A stretch of 64,000 bases of DNA from Congeria kusceri (taxonomy: Eukaryota > Mollusca > Bivalvia > Myida > Dreissenidae): positions 43,244,048-43,308,047 of the forward strand of contig CM051034.1 in assembly GCA_027627225.1 (NCBI GenBank), given 5' to 3'. A model generated the notes under the pieces. That model had not been told where the DNA came from and did not search any database. It was given only the letters and a program-made list of their open reading frames with translations. Below, in pieces: positions 63,328-64,000 of the stretch; the stretch's first letter is position 1; each line of letters starts with the position of its first letter. The translations under genes and the position numbers were made by a program.

Positions 63328-63594
63328 ATGAGGCACGTCGTGGGAAAACTGGACTTAATGCATATGCATAAAGTGTCATCCTGGATTAGCCTGTGCAATC
63401 CGCACAGGCTAATCCGGGATGGCGCTTTCTGGTTTTAAGGTATTTTCTGTTTCCAGGAAGTCTGTTCTCAACATAAATCCACTGTAGGCGGAAAGTGCCT
63501 TCCTGGATTAGCATGTGCGGACTGCACAGGTTAATCCGGGACGACACTTTAAGCACATGCATTAAGTCCGGTTTTCCCACGACGCCCCTCATAT
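63328..63594. mobile_element. Double-hairpin MITE, copy 10
   Basis: atgaggcacgtcgtggg to cccacgacgcccctcat, both inner hairpins present. Confidence 0.88.
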
Positions 63595-64000
63595 GTTGTC
63601 CGCCTTGCGGTTGACAGATCCATGATCCATACTCCGGTACCATTCAAATAATCATTCTCAAGACACCAAGTACTAGTTCTTCCCAAGAAACGGACTCGAA
63701 AGTCTCTCAATAAGCCATAAATGTGTAAACTAATTCTTAAAAGCGACACATTTAATTTGTGCATAGTTGTTTAACAAAAACACATTTCATGACAGAATTT
63801 GCATGAAAACTACAGTTACTGACAGTCTCCGCATACTCTGATGGTTCCTTTGAGTAGTCCACACCCGCATCCTTAGAAGCATTAGAAAATGAACACAACA
63901 AACACACAAATTAAAACAAGTTTATTTTGTAATGTTACCAAACATAGTTGCAAACCAAGAGTGTATATTCATTGAAACAAAAAGGTCAGCACAGAGTACA
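63595..64000. other. Window end, nothing recognised
   Basis: No exon or repeat supported. Confidence 0.3.

Overview
This is a eukaryotic genomic window, almost certainly from a bivalve mollusc. I see no operons and no prokaryotic gene density. One long GT-AG intron-split gene lies on the + strand in an AT-rich background full of minisatellites, foldback elements and MITEs. The MITE and the array-bearing elements look like those of bivalves, and the MITE resembles my recollection of Dreissena (zebra or quagga mussel) sequence. That species guess is from memory and unverified.

The only protein-coding gene I can support has 11 coding exons between 2124 and 62108 and no missing coding part. The exon lengths add up to 3645 nt (1214 residues plus stop) and every junction keeps frame with GT-AG borders. 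The product is a kyphoscoliosis-peptidase (KY)/hillarin-like protein. It has two tandem transglutaminase-like modules, each followed by beta-rich repeats. Both modules keep the His and Asp of the papain-like triad but show no Cys at the nucleophile position, so this looks like a pseudoenzyme or scaffold. The first module is spread over several exons. Most of the second is in one 1.7-kb exon.

Layout. 1-2069: upstream sequence with MITEs and short tandem repeats. 2070-2267: first coding exon. 2268-19839: a 17.6-kb intron with hairpins, a pearl/Helentron-like element (9466-14034) carrying a nested insertion, and a 22-bp satellite (15117-18994). 19840-19928: exon 2. 19929-35828: a 15.9-kb intron with a foldback transposon (20078-20917) and a 34-bp minisatellite whose unit contains a donor-like CAG|GTAAAT. 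35829-41901: six exons with a SINE, MITEs and a 96-bp triplication of one splice acceptor. 43414-47527: 93 exact-length 44-bp copies of the next exon's own splice acceptor and first codons. 47528-48916: two exons. 48917-60385: intron with an 8.2-kb Helentron-like element containing a 139-unit, 44-bp satellite. 60386-62108: last exon. 62109-64000: 3' UTR with a 43-bp minisatellite, a poly(A) signal and a MITE.

The most unusual content is the tandem amplification of splice-site sequence inside this one gene. Two exons had their 3' splice site plus the start of the exon duplicated in tandem (94 and 3 acceptors). A third array repeats a 5'-splice-site-like motif about 100 times. Four large arrays make up about 17.6 kb, or 27% of the window, all in introns of this gene.
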